Of a stretch of DNA of 64,000 nucleotides, positions 62,451-64,000 are shown one piece after another; position 1 is the stretch's first letter; the number at the start of each line of letters is the position of its first letter. The stretch comes from Lepidodermella squamata (Eukaryota > Gastrotricha): assembly GCA_047495785.1 (NCBI GenBank), contig JBLDXI010000021.1, positions 1,612,001 to 1,676,000 on the forward strand. Direction: 5' to 3'. Below the pieces are notes generated by a model that was not told the origin of the DNA, ran no database searches, and was given only the letters and a program-made list of their open reading frames with translations. The position numbers were made by a program, and so were the translations under genes.

Positions 62451-63793
62451 ATGATTTTATTTATTGTATTAATAACGATATCGATCACCTCTAGCAAAGC
62501 GATCGATTTGAAATGCCGCGACCTGGACGGCAACGCTGTTGATTGGTACACGAGCATCAAGCTGCCGAAAATAACCGATAACCACGCTTGGCCTGAAGTG
62601 AAAACTGGTGCAGCATTGGTTTACCAAGACGTAAACAATCCTGGTTCTTGGAAACGCGCCTCGGCGTTGATCACTGACGAATCATCGCATATTGCCAAAA
62701 CAATTGCCCCAATTTACTCAGGGAATCCGAACGTGACTTACCTATTGTACAACGATCAGCCTCCCCCGGATAGACAAAATTACCTCAACAAGGGCCATGC
62801 AAAGGGTCTGATTATTTTCAACGAGAATTCCGGTATTTGGCTTGTTCACTCTGTCCCTGGTTTTCCACCTGCTGCGACGGGGGGTGCGTCTTACAGCTAT
62901 CCGTCTTCCGGTCACTTATTTGGTCAATCTTTCTTGTGCTTGTCATTGTCTTCATCTCAACTGGAAGCCATTGGTAATTGCTTTGAATTTTTCTAAAAAT
63001 AGTCTCTAATTTTACTTTCGTTCTAGCGACGCAACTTTACTACAATAATGTTCACGTCTATGATAAAAATGTGCCTCAGGCAGTGCTCGATCGATATCCT
63101 CACCTTCGCGAAACAATTGAACGCACGAGCCCCCCTAAAGCACCCTACACATCGACATTGACGATCACTACATCTGGCGGTTTTAGTTTCACATCCTTCG
63201 CTAAAGATGGGCGATTTAAACAGGATTTGTATGATCAAGATGTTGCGCCTGTGCTGAAATCCGATCTCTCTGTCGAATCATGGCGAAATGGTAACGGAAA
63301 CATCCCATCGGATTGCAATGGAACATTTTCAGTGATGAACATCAACACCATCCACTTCGACGCCCCGGCAGAGTTGGATCGTGATGTAATGTATGAAACG
63401 AACAACGACCATTCAAAGTGGGCTGTTACTACCTCTGCTGATAACCCTTGGTCTTGCATCGGTGACATAAACCGTCAACTCGGTCAGTTCAAACGAGGCG
63501 GTGGAACTGTTTGCTTGAAGCATCCAAGGGTTTGGAAATCATATTTTGACCTGATCTCTGGTGTTGATCCTTGCGATAAGCCCTCAAATCGCGCGACATC
63601 ACCCAAGCCGAAAGTTCAGAAGAAACGAGGCGGCAAGAAAAAACAGTCTGGTTCAGATAGTGAACTGGAGATCACCCGCAACATTGATTCTGTCGACTAT
63701 GCCCGACGCTGCCGCTATAAATCTGACGGCACTGTGTCATGCCGTAAGGTTTCCGGAAAATTTAGCCTCGAAGTGAACGAAATCGGGTTCTGA
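62451..63793 (+). CDS. DNASE2: Deoxyribonuclease II (NUC-1 type) with a basic C-terminal extension
   Basis: Acid endonuclease of lysosomes and secretions that digests DNA from dead cells or food. Exons 62451-62973 and 63027-63793 give 429 residues (typical 350-380). A signal peptide (MILFIVLITISITSSKA) precedes LKCRDLDGNAVDWYTSIKLP. The two HxK catalytic motifs of the pseudodimer are GHAKGL (about 116) and NDHSKWAV (about 302). Other family blocks are YLLYNDQPP, GIWLVHSVPGFPP and LFGQSFLCLS. The normal fold ends near VCLKHPRVWKSYFDLISGVD. About 70 further residues follow, beginning with a Lys/Arg run (KVQKKRGGKKK). The gene starts 42 nt after AAR2 and its first base follows an acceptor-like AG. 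Confidence 0.94.
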
Positions 63794-63984
63794 TCTCCCG
63801 TCACTCAACTCTTTCATCGTTTTCCCTGCTTGTTTTTTTCGCTTCTTTCTTGATCAAGTTTTGACGATTTTTTTTAGCTTTAACTGTTGAAGTTTTGATC
63901 TAATCATTGACTTGCCGGTTATTAAAATTTTGTAATGTTTAACGCATTTTTTTGTTCTAGTAATTTTGAGATTACCATTTAATA

Positions 63985-64000
63985 ATGGGTGGACACGGTG
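63985..64000 (+). CDS. First codons of a further gene, cut by the window end (possibly NDUFB3)
   Basis: A strong acceptor-like TTTTTTTGTTCTAG ends at 63960, and 24 nt later an ATG opens MGGHG before the window ends. His/Gly-rich starts of this kind are typical of the complex I subunit NDUFB3 (B12) in invertebrates, but five residues cannot prove it. It would follow DNase II by 191 nt on the same strand. Confidence 0.25.

Overview
This is nuclear DNA of a small-genome animal. Genes are split by many GT-AG introns, mostly 40-70 nt, and nearly every long open frame joins into an animal protein family. No bacterial, viral or organellar genes are visible. The DNase II of nuc-1 type, UCP4, short introns and closely spaced same-strand genes fit an ecdysozoan. 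An early-branching nematode is my best guess. The gene set includes an Orb2-class CPEB, spastizin, TXNDC15 and C1orf50, some of which I believe are absent from Caenorhabditis. A tardigrade or another small-genome ecdysozoan is not excluded, and sequence alone does not settle it.

Layout. 2.2-8.1 kb (-): Orb2-class CPEB translational regulator with long introns. 10.3-21.8 kb (-): UCP4, TXNDC15 and ZFYVE26 (spastizin), read in that order. 23.1-27.3 kb (+): TMED4/9 p24 cargo receptor, MIC60/mitofilin and DGCR6. 27.3-31.1 kb: no genes seen. 31.1-34.4 kb (+): an ADAM with a ruined protease site and no visible prodomain. 34.6-35.0 kb: palindromic transposable element. 35.4-37.9 kb (-): C1orf50/DUF2452 and GDP-mannose 4,6-dehydratase. 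38.8-42.0 kb (+): SLC16-type transporter with a very large central loop. 43.7-45.0 kb: nested palindromic elements. 45.7-52.2 kb (-): aftiphilin-like protein, SIRT4, proteasome Rpn6 (PSMD11) and splicing factor SFSWAP. 53.4-53.9 kb (+): decayed non-LTR reverse transcriptase. 55.9-58.4 kb (-): NDRG. 61.3-63.8 kb (+): AAR2 and DNase II, with the first codons of one more gene at the window end.

The most unusual organisation is four runs of same-strand genes with only 42-259 nt between stop and next start. Splice-acceptor-like sequence often sits just before the downstream ATG, sometimes just after a poly(A) signal. That is how operons resolved by spliced-leader trans-splicing look, but transcript data would be needed to prove it. 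Coding models below were built by joining open frames at splice sites where the reading frame and the protein-family alignment agree.
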